Shown: piece after piece, positions 1 to 6,903 of the stretch | Layout of the letters: every line of letters begins with the position of its first letter | How positions within the stretch are numbered: the first letter of the stretch is position 1 | Origin: a virus | Virus record (IMG/VR): IMGVR_UViG_3300005935_000072 | Location: 1 to 32,197 of that record | DNA length: 32,197 nt | Strand: one strand, 5' to 3' | Position numbers and translations under genes: made by a program | The notes under the pieces: generated by a model | Seen by the model: the letters and a program-made list of their open reading frames with translations, nothing else | Database searches by the model: none | Told to the model about the DNA's origin: nothing

Positions 1-739
1 TCAGGGATTTTGCAACTACGATGTCAGCACGCCGGAAACTGCCCTTGCGTCTGCCGTCCACGCTCCTGCTTTTGTCGCGGATATCGTCTCGCGTCTTGGC
101 TGAGATACCCGGCAACTCGCCCCACTTGACTTGGTGCTTGCGTTTCTTGACCATCTCACCCTTGTCATTAAGCAACGGAGCCACCAATTCGTTGGCCGTT
201 GCATCGTCGAAAGAATCAGTGACAACAAAGAAATGGTCGATGAGGTCTCGCGTACCGGCGGGGAATAGATCGTAATTCGCCTTGCGGTGTTCGGTATGCG
301 TTTCGATGTGGTGCCAGACATCATCGACGGCCGCCTGGCTGTAGTCTGTGTTGCCGCCGTACCAGACTTCGCGACCAGGGCGGCCGAACATCGGCCGCGT
401 GCCGGCCTTCAATCGACGGGCGACGAACTCTGGCACGTCAATATATTCACCATCGGCGTTCGGCGTGTGGCTTAGCTTCACTGCCTGCTCTGTGGCAATC
501 ACAATGCGCTGAATCGTCCGCTTGTCTAATCGCTCAAACCGAAACTGACTGACACGCTCCAACCGAGCCTGGATAAGCGAGTCGGGCGGAATCAAGCCGT
601 GGCCGTCCTTCGCGGCAAGGCGCTTATGCGTAAGGTGCTGCATGTGCGTAGCTTGAATATGCCGATCCGTGAACGCACAGAGAATATCCCCATCGTCATA
701 GGTGGAAGTATCGCCGATTTTCAGGGCGTATTCTGCCAT
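1..739 (-). CDS. Phage protein of unknown function, 3' end beyond the window
   Basis: This reading frame is open from an ATG at 739 to the left edge, giving 246 codons with no stop. The ATG shares one base with the stop of the upstream gene (TGATG), which fixes the start. The N-terminus reads MAEYALKIGD. The protein is soluble looking, with many charged residues and a lysine/arginine-rich stretch near residues 205 to 235. It has no signal peptide, membrane helix or motif I recognise. It is the last visible gene of the structural and lysis region, so a virion or tail-associated role is possible, but that rests on position only. The opposite-strand and other-frame ORFs here are shadows. Confidence 0.85.
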   Translation of the reverse strand, partial: MAEYALKIGDTSTYDDGDILCAFTDRHIQATHMQHLTHKRLAAKDGHGLIPPDSLIQARLERVSQFRFERLDKRTIQRIVIATEQAVKLSHTPNADGEYIDVPEFVARRLKAGTRPMFGRPGREVWYGGNTDYSQAAVDDVWHHIETHTEHRKANYDLFPAGTRDLIDHFFVVTDSFDDATANELVAPLLNDKGEMVKKRKHQVKWGELPGISAKTRDDIRDKSRSVDGRRKGSFRRADIVVAKSL

Positions 740-990
740 CACTTCTCCAAAGATTGCCGAATCCATTCAAGGTTCGCATCCATCCGCGATAGCGTGGATT
801 CAATCAGGCGGATTCGCTGCTCGTGGTCCTTGCGGCATTCCGTGTTCTGCTGAATTGCCGCCTCCGTGGCAGAGCGACGCGAGCCTGCCAGATACGCACC
901 GCTGAAGCCGCTGCCGATCATTGCTACCACCACGGCAAGTACCGCCGCGATGCCCCTGAGCAATTTGCCGTTTCCGTTACCGTTTGCCAT
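739..990 (-). CDS. Small single-helix membrane protein
   Basis: This 83-residue protein has a Gly/Asn-rich N-terminus, one hydrophobic segment at about residues 10 to 33 with small residues, and a charged helical C-terminal half (about 38 to 83) that could form a coiled coil. The ATG follows GGGAG at good spacing. This layout fits an inner-membrane spanin, a holin accessory or a small virion membrane protein. The neighbours, several other small membrane proteins and two cysteine hydrolases, favour a lysis-cassette role. No family was recognised, so the role is inference. Confidence 0.8.
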   Translation of the reverse strand: MANGNGNGKLLRGIAAVLAVVVAMIGSGFSGAYLAGSRRSATEAAIQQNTECRKDHEQRIRLIESTLSRMDANLEWIRQSLEK

Positions 991-1000
991 GACTACTCCC

Positions 1001-1417
1001 TTACTTGGCTGGAGTAGCGGCCTTGCCAGCCTCCCACCTATGGACCTCGTCCACGATCCACTGGCCGACCTCAGGCTTATCTAAGATCGTTGGAAACTGC
1101 GCCTTGAAGTCTTCGCGCAGCATCCGCATAACAGCATCGGGTTCGTCGAATTTGTCAGCCAGCTTTTCGGCAGACTGGAACAACCCACTCGCGTCCGATA
1201 CAACAATGTCGGCAAAGAAGTTGCAAAACTGGTCGATCAGCCCGCCGGGAATGTGGTTCAACTGGCGCAACCTTGAAACCAGCTTCATAACACCCTTCTT
1301 GTACTTCTCCAGGGCCGTATCTTTCCGCAAAAGCAAGCCGGCCAAAAGCGCGGCACACACTGCCGATAGCACGACAATCGTGAGATTTTGAGTAGTCAGA
1401 GTGAAAGCAAATAGCAT
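1001..1417 (-). CDS. Membrane-anchored protein of unknown function
   Basis: This 138-residue protein starts at the ATG at 1417, preceded by AGGAG. A start six codons upstream has a worse ribosome site. Residues about 12 to 32 form one membrane helix ending in LLLRK. The rest is a mixed-charge, helical soluble domain ending in Ala/Pro/Lys. The order helix first, basic residues next suggests the soluble domain faces the cytoplasm. It sits between two other membrane proteins in the putative lysis region. No family was recognised. Confidence 0.8.
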   Translation of the reverse strand: MLFAFTLTTQNLTIVVLSAVCAALLAGLLLRKDTALEKYKKGVMKLVSRLRQLNHIPGGLIDQFCNFFADIVVSDASGLFQSAEKLADKFDEPDAVMRMLREDFKAQFPTILDKPEVGQWIVDEVHRWEAGKAATPAK

Positions 1418-1427
1418 GGTAATTCTC

Positions 1428-2132
1428 CTATGCAAGGCCGCCGGGTTTCTTGAAGTGGATAATCAGCACGACGCCACACGCGGCAACGATACTGATAACG
1501 AGTAACGCCCACGGAAAGTCGTTGGATGTCTCCGTTTGAATCGGTGTAATGTCCGGGATGGCATCGGGGATCGTATCCGGCGTCGGGTCCGGGGTAACGT
1601 CCGGCTCGGGTTGCGGGTGCGGACAAGGCCAGCCCTTTTGAATTAGCTGGCTTACATCATCGGCAACCTGGTCGGCATGGGTCGGCATGTTGTCGCCAGA
1701 TACCTTGTAGACAATCTTGCCGTCCTGGCTCTGTAATTGAATTGCCGGAAACTTATCGGCGGGAATATGCGACCGCCATCGCGACTGGTACATCGGCGAG
1801 CTTTGCGAATACAGAGCGTAATGGGTTTGAGTCCTGAGCGACTGCAGGCGCGGTTCCGAATAGAACCATGCCACCATCTCGCGTTCGTTTGCCCGGTCCT
1901 TCCAATCGGTGTGAACAAACAAGCTGAGATACCATGCCTTGCCGTCTTCCGGCAAGTTGATAACCCGGCCCTCCACCCGCTGGGCAACTGCTTCCATCGT
2001 ACTGCGAAGGTGAGCAACATTGGCCTGCTCATTCTGGCCGGTGTCGATGGCGTATTTCAGCCCGACCACCAGCACGCACCCCAGCGTTGCCATCCCCAGC
2101 CACCCGGCCAGGCGTAACTTGTCGTCTCCCAT
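1428..2132 (-). CDS. Protein with two membrane helices and a Pro/Asp-repeat linker
   Basis: This 234-residue protein starts at the ATG at 2132, which follows AAGGAG; upstream in-frame codons are untranslated leader. Residues about 8 to 28 form a first membrane helix. A soluble domain of about 140 residues follows, then a low-complexity linker of repeated Pro-Asp units (PDPTPDTIPD and similar), and a second membrane helix near the C-terminus (about 204 to 225) followed by HFKKPGG. The soluble domain contains ADKFPAIQL, which could be a thioredoxin-like cis-Pro loop, but there is no CxxC. Both ends may be membrane anchored with the domain between them outside the cytoplasm. Function unknown. 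Confidence 0.8.
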   Translation of the reverse strand: MGDDKLRLAGWLGMATLGCVLVVGLKYAIDTGQNEQANVAHLRSTMEAVAQRVEGRVINLPEDGKAWYLSLFVHTDWKDRANEREMVAWFYSEPRLQSLRTQTHYALYSQSSPMYQSRWRSHIPADKFPAIQLQSQDGKIVYKVSGDNMPTHADQVADDVSQLIQKGWPCPHPQPEPDVTPDPTPDTIPDAIPDITPIQTETSNDFPWALLVISIVAACGVVLIIHFKKPGGLA

Positions 2133-2176
2133 TTTGAGACTCCTTAGAAAGAGAAAAGGGTATTGGTTTTTGTACT

Positions 2177-2272
2177 TTATTTCGTAAGTTGTATGATGCG
2201 AATCATGGTAAGCAGTCCAACCATGCACATCACTCCAACACAAATAACAATCGTGGTCATACACCCTGCCAT
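2177..2272 (-). CDS. Very small membrane protein (31 aa)
   Basis: The ATG at 2272 shares one base with the stop of the gene upstream (TGATG) and has GAGG seven bases before it. The protein is almost entirely one hydrophobic helix (about residues 5 to 24) followed by a short basic tail ending in QLTK. It is the third consecutive tiny membrane protein. A holin, antiholin or lysis regulator is the obvious guess, but there is no sequence evidence beyond size and topology. The longer frame-extended ORF beginning at 2419 is an artefact of reading into the preceding gene. Confidence 0.65.
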   Translation of the reverse strand: MAGCMTTIVICVGVMCMVGLLTMIRIIQLTK

Positions 2273-2412
2273 CACTCGTCCTCGTCCTTGCAGAAGTGCT
2301 TGCGGATCAATCGTAATTCTTTGGCAATAATATCCAGTAGCTTTGAAAACACCCAAGTCATGTGCAATACCGCAAAGACGAGTAAGCATAGCTGTACGGC
2401 TATTGCATTCAT
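2272..2412 (-). CDS. Small membrane protein, paralogue of the preceding gene
   Basis: This 46-residue protein overlaps the upstream gene by ATGA. It has one membrane helix at about residues 4 to 25, then a basic-then-acidic tail reading LRLIRKHFCKDEDE. The upstream gene encodes a protein of the same length with the tail LELIRKKHCKDDDK, so the two look like a tandem duplication. Its stop is joined to the start of the 31-residue membrane protein, so the three genes are probably translated together. Possible holin or antiholin pair, by context only. Confidence 0.75.
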   Translation of the reverse strand: MNAIAVQLCLLVFAVLHMTWVFSKLLDIIAKELRLIRKHFCKDEDE

Positions 2413-2549
2413 TTGTCATCGTCCTTGCAGTGTTTTTTGCGGATCAGTTCGAGGTTGTAACCGATGTGAGCTAAGGCAAGACCAATACCTATCACAAGCA
2501 CAAACATGCCGCCCAACACCGATGCGATTATGCGGAGCGATTCTTCCAT
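2409..2549 (-). CDS. Small membrane protein, first of a tandem pair
   Basis: This 46-residue protein begins at the ATG at 2549, a few bases after the stop of the lipoprotein gene. The long upstream extension in the same frame reads through that lipoprotein gene and is not real. There is one membrane helix at about residues 6 to 27, then LELIRKKHCKDDDK. Length, topology and tail match the next gene downstream. The ribosome site (GGTGG) is weak, so translation may depend on coupling to the upstream gene. Holin-like by size and context only. Confidence 0.75.
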   Translation of the reverse strand: MEESLRIIASVLGGMFVLVIGIGLALAHIGYNLELIRKKHCKDDDK

Positions 2550-2554
2550 AATAT

Positions 2555-3142
2555 TTACCACCACGGTTTCGGAGGGGCAGGATCGTAGACCGGCGTCAAT
2601 GCAACGCCGCCATAGCTTTTCCAACGCTGGATGAATTCCGCCTTGGGAATCCGTATTAGCTTGTCTGTGCGATTGTTGTCCATCACGACCGCATCGGACC
2701 CGACGAAACCACAAAATGAAATTGAATGATTTTTGTAGTAGAAAATAACCGCGCCGCGTTTCGTCCTCGAACACCATTCGAGAAATGCCGGGTCACCTTC
2801 ACCCGTGTAGGCAAATTCCAGGTCGATCTTCTCACACTTCGCGACCAACCCGCCAAGCCCCTCACCGCCGCTGAATGTTGCACGCCACCAATCGGCCAAC
2901 GTGAATAAGTGTTGCCATCGGAGAATGGAAACCATCGAAGCATGAACGCAAGAGCCGCCATAGTTCCGCTCCCGCAATTCCACCGGCAGGTCCATCGGCG
3001 GCACGCTTTTGTATGGGCACTGCGATTCGGGCACGGCCGGACATTCCCCGTTCGGGCATCGCGGCGGCTCGCCGATTGTGATTGTGCCGTCGCAACCGGT
3101 AAGCATCAGGACGGCCGTCAGGGTTAGGATTATTGGTCGCAT
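2555..3142 (-). CDS. Phage lipoprotein with a papain-like cysteine peptidase fold
   Basis: This 195-residue protein has a signal peptide with a lipobox (LTGC, acylated Cys17), so it should be exported and lipid anchored. A Cys/Pro-rich linker follows. The core resembles papain-like C39-type hydrolases: GGSCVHASM (candidate nucleophile Cys65 at the start of a helix), then KNHSISFCGF (candidate His139), then VVMDNN (candidate Asp155 or Asn156). Substrate unknown; peptidoglycan crosslinks or a host envelope protein are possible, and superinfection exclusion is an alternative, since phage lipoproteins often do that. The ATG at 3142 follows GGGGAAAG and overlaps the preceding hydrolase gene by 13 bases. 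The fold assignment comes from motif order only. Confidence 0.75.
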   Translation of the reverse strand: MRPIILTLTAVLMLTGCDGTITIGEPPRCPNGECPAVPESQCPYKSVPPMDLPVELRERNYGGSCVHASMVSILRWQHLFTLADWWRATFSGGEGLGGLVAKCEKIDLEFAYTGEGDPAFLEWCSRTKRGAVIFYYKNHSISFCGFVGSDAVVMDNNRTDKLIRIPKAEFIQRWKSYGGVALTPVYDPAPPKPWW

Positions 3143-3723
3143 GAGTCTTTCCCCAACGTCATCTGGTATTTAGAGAAACCCGGAACCGCCAGGTGGTTCG
3201 GAGTCGTGCATCTATCAGCAAGCCCCTTCAACGGGTCGCAACCAGCCGTCCGCAACGCACGGGATACGGCCTGGGCACACTGGGGAGCCCAGCCGTTAAG
3301 GTCATCGTCGGCAATCGGCGGCAAGATACCGGCCTGGGAAGCGGCGGCGTAAGCAAGCGAGCTCCATCCGTAAGGCGACCCGGCAAGGCCAACCATTACG
3401 TTTGCCGCGACGTGGATATGCCGCAAGTTTTGAACCCGGTACACATCGTACTGGCCGGGGTAGCGGGAAACTTCTCGCGAGAGCTTGATATGCCTGCCGC
3501 CGATCCACTGAACCACATCGACCAGTTGCAGCACGCCCTCGTTCCACACGGCCATGCCGGCATGTGCATAGCGCTGCCAGTCTTCGAGTTGGTCGATGGG
3601 CCCGCCGCGTGCAATGAGCTTGTTCAACGGCTCGTTCCAGCGTGCCGGCCGATAGAGAAACAGGTCGCCAGTGCGGATGTCCGGCCGTGCATCGGAGTAC
3701 TGTATTGTTCGCGTCTTATTCAT
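3130..3723 (-). CDS. Permuted NlpC/P60 (YiiX/LRAT-type) papain-fold hydrolase
   Basis: This 197-residue protein begins with DIRTGDLFLYRP, typical of YiiX-like permuted NlpC/P60 proteins. The candidate catalytic His54 lies in YAHAGMAVW, and the candidate nucleophile Cys149 comes late in PQCAQAVSRAL. This is the His-before-Cys order that defines the permuted branch. Such enzymes cleave amide or ester bonds in cell walls or lipids. No signal peptide is seen, so it may act from the virion or need a holin. It overlaps the lipoprotein hydrolase gene, so the two are probably made together. The exact substrate cannot be read from sequence. Confidence 0.75.
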   Translation of the reverse strand: MNKTRTIQYSDARPDIRTGDLFLYRPARWNEPLNKLIARGGPIDQLEDWQRYAHAGMAVWNEGVLQLVDVVQWIGGRHIKLSREVSRYPGQYDVYRVQNLRHIHVAANVMVGLAGSPYGWSSLAYAAASQAGILPPIADDDLNGWAPQCAQAVSRALRTAGCDPLKGLADRCTTPNHLAVPGFSKYQMTLGKDSCDQ

Positions 3724-3730
3724 GCGACCA

Positions 3731-4090
3731 TCACTCGTCTACGTACAGCGTGATCTCTCCACTTTTGGTATCGCCGCCGCCGGAAACTACCAGCTTGGCT
3801 CGTTCTCGATATAGATGCACGGGAACTTCCATCAGCGCCGATGCGCCGCCGTCGGCCACCTTAGTCGCCGGCGCCAACGGGTGATACCACACGGTACTGG
3901 TTCCCGCGCCGTTCTTCGTCAAGACCGGCACCTCGCTGGACTCGCCGCTGATTACCAACTTGGCTCCGGTAGCAATATTGCCCGGAGCGTACTTCATCGC
4001 CAACACCCGACCGCGAATACTGCTGCCGAGATACACCGTGGCATCCCCGCTCCCGTCTGTCGTAATTGTCGCCGTATATTTTTGGATCAT
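3731..4090 (-). CDS. Beta-rich protein, possible virion decoration or stabilising protein
   Basis: This 119-residue protein is rich in Thr, Ser, Gly and Val, with regular alternation that suggests beta strands and no membrane segment. It overlaps the upstream gene by ATGA. Small beta-sandwich proteins of this size downstream of the capsid gene are often head-decoration, head-completion or tail-attachment proteins, but no specific family was recognised. It lies between another structural-region gene and the two papain-fold hydrolases. Confidence 0.8.
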   Translation of the reverse strand: MIQKYTATITTDGSGDATVYLGSSIRGRVLAMKYAPGNIATGAKLVISGESSEVPVLTKNGAGTSTVWYHPLAPATKVADGGASALMEVPVHLYRERAKLVVSGGGDTKSGEITLYVDE

Positions 4091-4734
4091 TGCGAAACCT
4101 CTTCTTTAGTCGATCGGTTCATGCAAGCTACGACGCTTGCCGGCACGCAGCGAGAAGCCGATTCGCCTTCGACTTTTATGGAAACCATTGCTCCGTCATA
4201 ATCGCCAAACTCGGCTGCCTTGTAGTCGCCCTCTTCGTCAATCCACACACGATCGCCCGGCTTTGCCAAGGGAAGCAAAACGTCCACTTCCGCCTCTTGC
4301 TCGGTCGGCGGTTCAACGTAGGCTTCCGCCGGTTTGTCTCGCTCCAACCGCACATTCCTGCGGCTGAACTCATCAACCCATTCCCGGCCGTCAAGGCGTA
4401 CCGCTAGCGTCCCCGCGCCGACCTGTCCCATGTAAGTTCCGGCGAACCACTTGGCTTCGCCGTCATTATGCTTCCGCGCCTCGACTCGCACACTGCCGTC
4501 CATAGGCACCCGCGCCCAGTCCATCACCGCCTCTTGCGGCTTCCGTGCCGGCGGCCCAAGCTTCATACTCCGCAGCAAGTCGATGATCCCCAGCGTGCCC
4601 ATCGGCCCGCTATTTCCATCGCCGTGGAACATTCTCAGGCGCAACTCATATTCCGCAATCACTGACGCCGGAATCTCGTCTGCCCTAATGCCCAGCATCC
4701 GCACGAGCGAATCTTCGTCAGCCTTGATAATCAC
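4087..4734 (-). CDS. Structural-region protein with a possible SH3-like beta barrel
   Basis: The GTG at 4734 is taken as the start because GGAGG sits six bases upstream; the in-frame ATG at 4767 has no ribosome site. The protein has 215 residues. The N-terminal part (1 to about 75) is helical. The middle carries short beta motifs (RVEARKHNDGEAKWFAGTYM, then RVWIDEEGDYKAAEFGDYDG) that look like two Tudor- or SH3-type barrels separated by an acidic Pro/Glu linker. Function unknown; possibly head or tail associated by position. Confidence 0.75.
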   Translation of the reverse strand: MIIKADEDSLVRMLGIRADEIPASVIAEYELRLRMFHGDGNSGPMGTLGIIDLLRSMKLGPPARKPQEAVMDWARVPMDGSVRVEARKHNDGEAKWFAGTYMGQVGAGTLAVRLDGREWVDEFSRRNVRLERDKPAEAYVEPPTEQEAEVDVLLPLAKPGDRVWIDEEGDYKAAEFGDYDGAMVSIKVEGESASRCVPASVVACMNRSTKEEVSQ

Positions 4735-4830
4735 AGTGTTCCTCCGTAATAAATTGGCGACCGGCACGGTGGGGCTCCCATGCCGATCGCCTGCTTGCGG
4801 GGCTAGGCCCCAGCGTCCAACGCCCCCATG
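4735..4830 (-). promoter_or_regulatory. Intergenic region with two hairpins
   Basis: This 96-base gap holds two inverted repeats. One is imperfect (GCGA-C-CGGCA at 4757-4766 with TGCCG-A-TCGC at 4781-4790). The other is perfect (GGGGC at 4799-4803 with GCCCC at 4807-4811). Neither is followed by a clear T-run on the minus strand, so they may be processing or pausing structures rather than terminators. The gap also holds the GGAGG site for the next gene. Confidence 0.45.
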
Positions 4831-5694
4831 TTAAAACAGTTGAGCCGCCGCCCACCAATCAATCGCATCCTCCAAGGCCACGCTGCCCGCGATGCCCTTC
4901 ATGCCGAACACAAAAGTCAGCGCCTCGGCGTCCGGGAAGGTCGCCGCAGCGATATTGGTGCTGGTGACGTAGGTGGACTGCTCTACATTGTCCACATACG
5001 TCGTAATCCGCTTGCTGGCAGCCGCGCCGGGATCGTAGATGAATCCCAGCTTGATGAATGTGTCGGCGGTCGGCACGCCAGCACCCTCGATCGTGTCCTG
5101 CCTGGTTTGGGCAGCGCCCTGATAGCAGAAGTCGATCGCGTTGCCGTCGTCGGCCTTAATGTTGAACCCGATGAACGCACTGGCCGCCTTCGGGATACCG
5201 CTTGTATCCACAATACCGCCGTTGCCGATCGTGCCCGGACTGGCCAAACCGGCAATCAGCCCAAGCTGGCCAGTGGTAATGCTGCTGGCCTTGATTCGGC
5301 ACTCGAACGCCGTCAAGTGGGCGTCCGCAGCGGTATCGGAAATCTGCAAGAGTTGGCCCGTGCCGTCGCCGGCCTCGATACCAATCTCTTCGTTTGCCGC
5401 AGCGCTGCCGTCGATGCCCAGTTGCAAAACGCCGCCCTTTTCGTCCGCCGCACCGACAGCAGTATGGTTGCTGGTGTCGTCCGCGTACAAGACGTAGGGT
5501 ATTTCGCTATACAAATCGGTCATCGTACCGGAGTGATGAATCGCGCCGAAGTCGTCGCCGTACAGGACCAGTCGCTTATCGCCGCAACTGGACATCATGG
5601 TTCCGGTCACTTGGCCCCAGAGCCGTGGCGATTGCCCGGTCGTATTCTGTGCGTTATGCCCGGTGTATAGGTTGTGGGAGAGAAAATCAAACAT
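4831..5694 (-). CDS. Beta-rich virion protein downstream of the capsid gene
   Basis: This 287-residue protein starts at the ATG at 5694, preceded by AAGGAG; the upstream extension is leader. It is rich in Ala, Gly, Thr and Asp, with many short strands and no membrane segment. The C-terminal half (for example FIKLGFIYDPGA, KRITTYVDNVEQS, FVFGMKG) reads like a concanavalin/laminin-G type jelly roll, as used in phage head fibres or decoration proteins. It follows the major capsid gene directly, so it is probably abundant in the virion. The specific role is inference. Confidence 0.8.
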   Translation of the reverse strand: MFDFLSHNLYTGHNAQNTTGQSPRLWGQVTGTMMSSCGDKRLVLYGDDFGAIHHSGTMTDLYSEIPYVLYADDTSNHTAVGAADEKGGVLQLGIDGSAAANEEIGIEAGDGTGQLLQISDTAADAHLTAFECRIKASSITTGQLGLIAGLASPGTIGNGGIVDTSGIPKAASAFIGFNIKADDGNAIDFCYQGAAQTRQDTIEGAGVPTADTFIKLGFIYDPGAAASKRITTYVDNVEQSTYVTSTNIAAATFPDAEALTFVFGMKGIAGSVALEDAIDWWAAAQLF

Positions 5695-5818
5695 TACTGA
5701 AACTCCTTCGTAAAAAACCGTGAAACCACCTGTTGTAAAACCCGAACAGGCCACAGGCCTTCCCGCAGGCCCCCCGCCCCAGATCCGCCACTGGGGCAAG
5801 GGAGCCGCGAGGAGGACA
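5695..5818 (-). promoter_or_regulatory. Intergenic hairpins after the capsid gene
   Basis: The gap after the capsid stop contains a perfect 7-bp hairpin (GCCCCAG 5776-5782 with CTGGGGC 5791-5797) and a perfect 5-bp hairpin (AGGCC 5748-5752 with GGCCT 5756-5760). On the minus strand these precede a run of six T at 5712-5717. They may attenuate transcription after the highly expressed capsid gene or stabilise its mRNA. The T-run is about 30 bases from the nearest hairpin, so a classic terminator is doubtful. Confidence 0.4.
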
Positions 5819-6877
5819 CTACGCTACGCTACCAACGAAGTTTCGCCGCCGGTCGATGCACATATAGCCCATCCATGTGTCGATGAACATATTGCGAACC
5901 GTATGCTGCTTGGGAGCCGGAACCGGACCGGTACGACGCCGATCGCAACCCTTTTTCAGGAACGGCCGGAACGTATCCCAGTCGATCCCGTAAAGGGGAT
6001 ACGAACTGTCGTTCTCGGTCAGGTACGGCACGTCGCGGAACGGCACGCCGCCCACTGTGACGCGGTTCAAGTACCGGGCCACGTCCGCACCGAGGTTGTC
6101 GTTGCGATTTTCCGCCAGCCGCTCCAAGCCTTCCACCACGTCGTAGACGGTGTAGATGGTGCGAGCCGCTTGACCGAAGCCCAGCGTCGGGTGCGGGTCC
6201 GGCGGTACGAAGTTGGTGTACCGCAAGGACTTCTTCAGCTTCCGTACCAGATCATCCACCGTCACCGCCCCGTCGGCGGGGCTGGAATAACCGAACGTCC
6301 AGTTCCGCCAATTCGGATAGGTGGTGCTGGAAACTCCCGCACACCCGCCCGAATGCGTACTCGGATTGCCTCCGTTAAAGGCACCGCCCGGCGTCGTCGA
6401 GGCATCCTTCTGCATCCAGAAGGGAACGCCCTGCGGCCGCTTGTCGGTCGTACTCGACGGACCCGACCAGAGATTAACCTCGTTCAACTCGTGCATCTTG
6501 TTCATGGCCGCGTGTTCGCGCACCAGGAGCATTTCCACAATAGTTTCCCGATCCGACTGGAAGCCCTTTTCGTCCACGTCGTAAGACCACGAAACTGTCT
6601 GCTTACTCCACGGAACCGAGGCGTCGATGGTGATGTCATCAACTGCCGTCACGTCTTCAGCGTAAAGTCCGCTGTTGATTGCCGTGCCGGTGTTGGAGAC
6701 CTGAAGCTGCCACTGGATTTCCGTGCCGCCCTGTTCGACGACACGCTTTTTGGTAATCACATCGCCGGAGACATACCGTTGGTAGTCCAGCGAAATATCG
6801 GTCCACTTTCCTTTGTGGAATCGTTTGGTGGTATTTGTGACGAGATCGTCGATCCCGTCTGGGGTGAGATATGCCAT
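5819..6877 (-). CDS. Putative major capsid protein
   Basis: This 352-residue protein lies directly after an acidic scaffold-like gene, the usual place for the coat protein. The sequence has features seen in HK97-fold coat proteins without a prohead protease: an N-terminal helical arm, a beta-rich E-loop-like region (ISLDYQRYVSGDVITKK), a segment with SWSYDVDEKGF and a long helix (EHAAMNKMHELNEVNLWSG), then a domain ending in DTWMGYMCIDRRRNFVG. The start follows AGGAG. The assignment rests on gene order, size and composition, not on a recognised family signature. Confidence 0.75.
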   Translation of the reverse strand: MAYLTPDGIDDLVTNTTKRFHKGKWTDISLDYQRYVSGDVITKKRVVEQGGTEIQWQLQVSNTGTAINSGLYAEDVTAVDDITIDASVPWSKQTVSWSYDVDEKGFQSDRETIVEMLLVREHAAMNKMHELNEVNLWSGPSSTTDKRPQGVPFWMQKDASTTPGGAFNGGNPSTHSGGCAGVSSTTYPNWRNWTFGYSSPADGAVTVDDLVRKLKKSLRYTNFVPPDPHPTLGFGQAARTIYTVYDVVEGLERLAENRNDNLGADVARYLNRVTVGGVPFRDVPYLTENDSSYPLYGIDWDTFRPFLKKGCDRRRTGPVPAPKQHTVRNMFIDTWMGYMCIDRRRNFVGSVA

Positions 6878-6903
6878 TACACGGCACTCCTATAAACTTG
6901 CAC

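Noticed and set aside
16-324. 102-codon minus-strand ORF at the left edge
   Set aside because: It lies in another frame of the partial gene 1-739, whose frame is longer, open to the edge and has a coupled start.
4828-5670. Plus-strand ORF of 280 codons
   Set aside because: Mirror of the beta-rich structural gene on the minus strand; no supporting start signal.
5720-6895. Long plus-strand ORF of 391 codons
   Set aside because: It is antisense to the capsid gene, has no ribosome site or family similarity, and its His/Arg-rich composition is that of a shadow frame.
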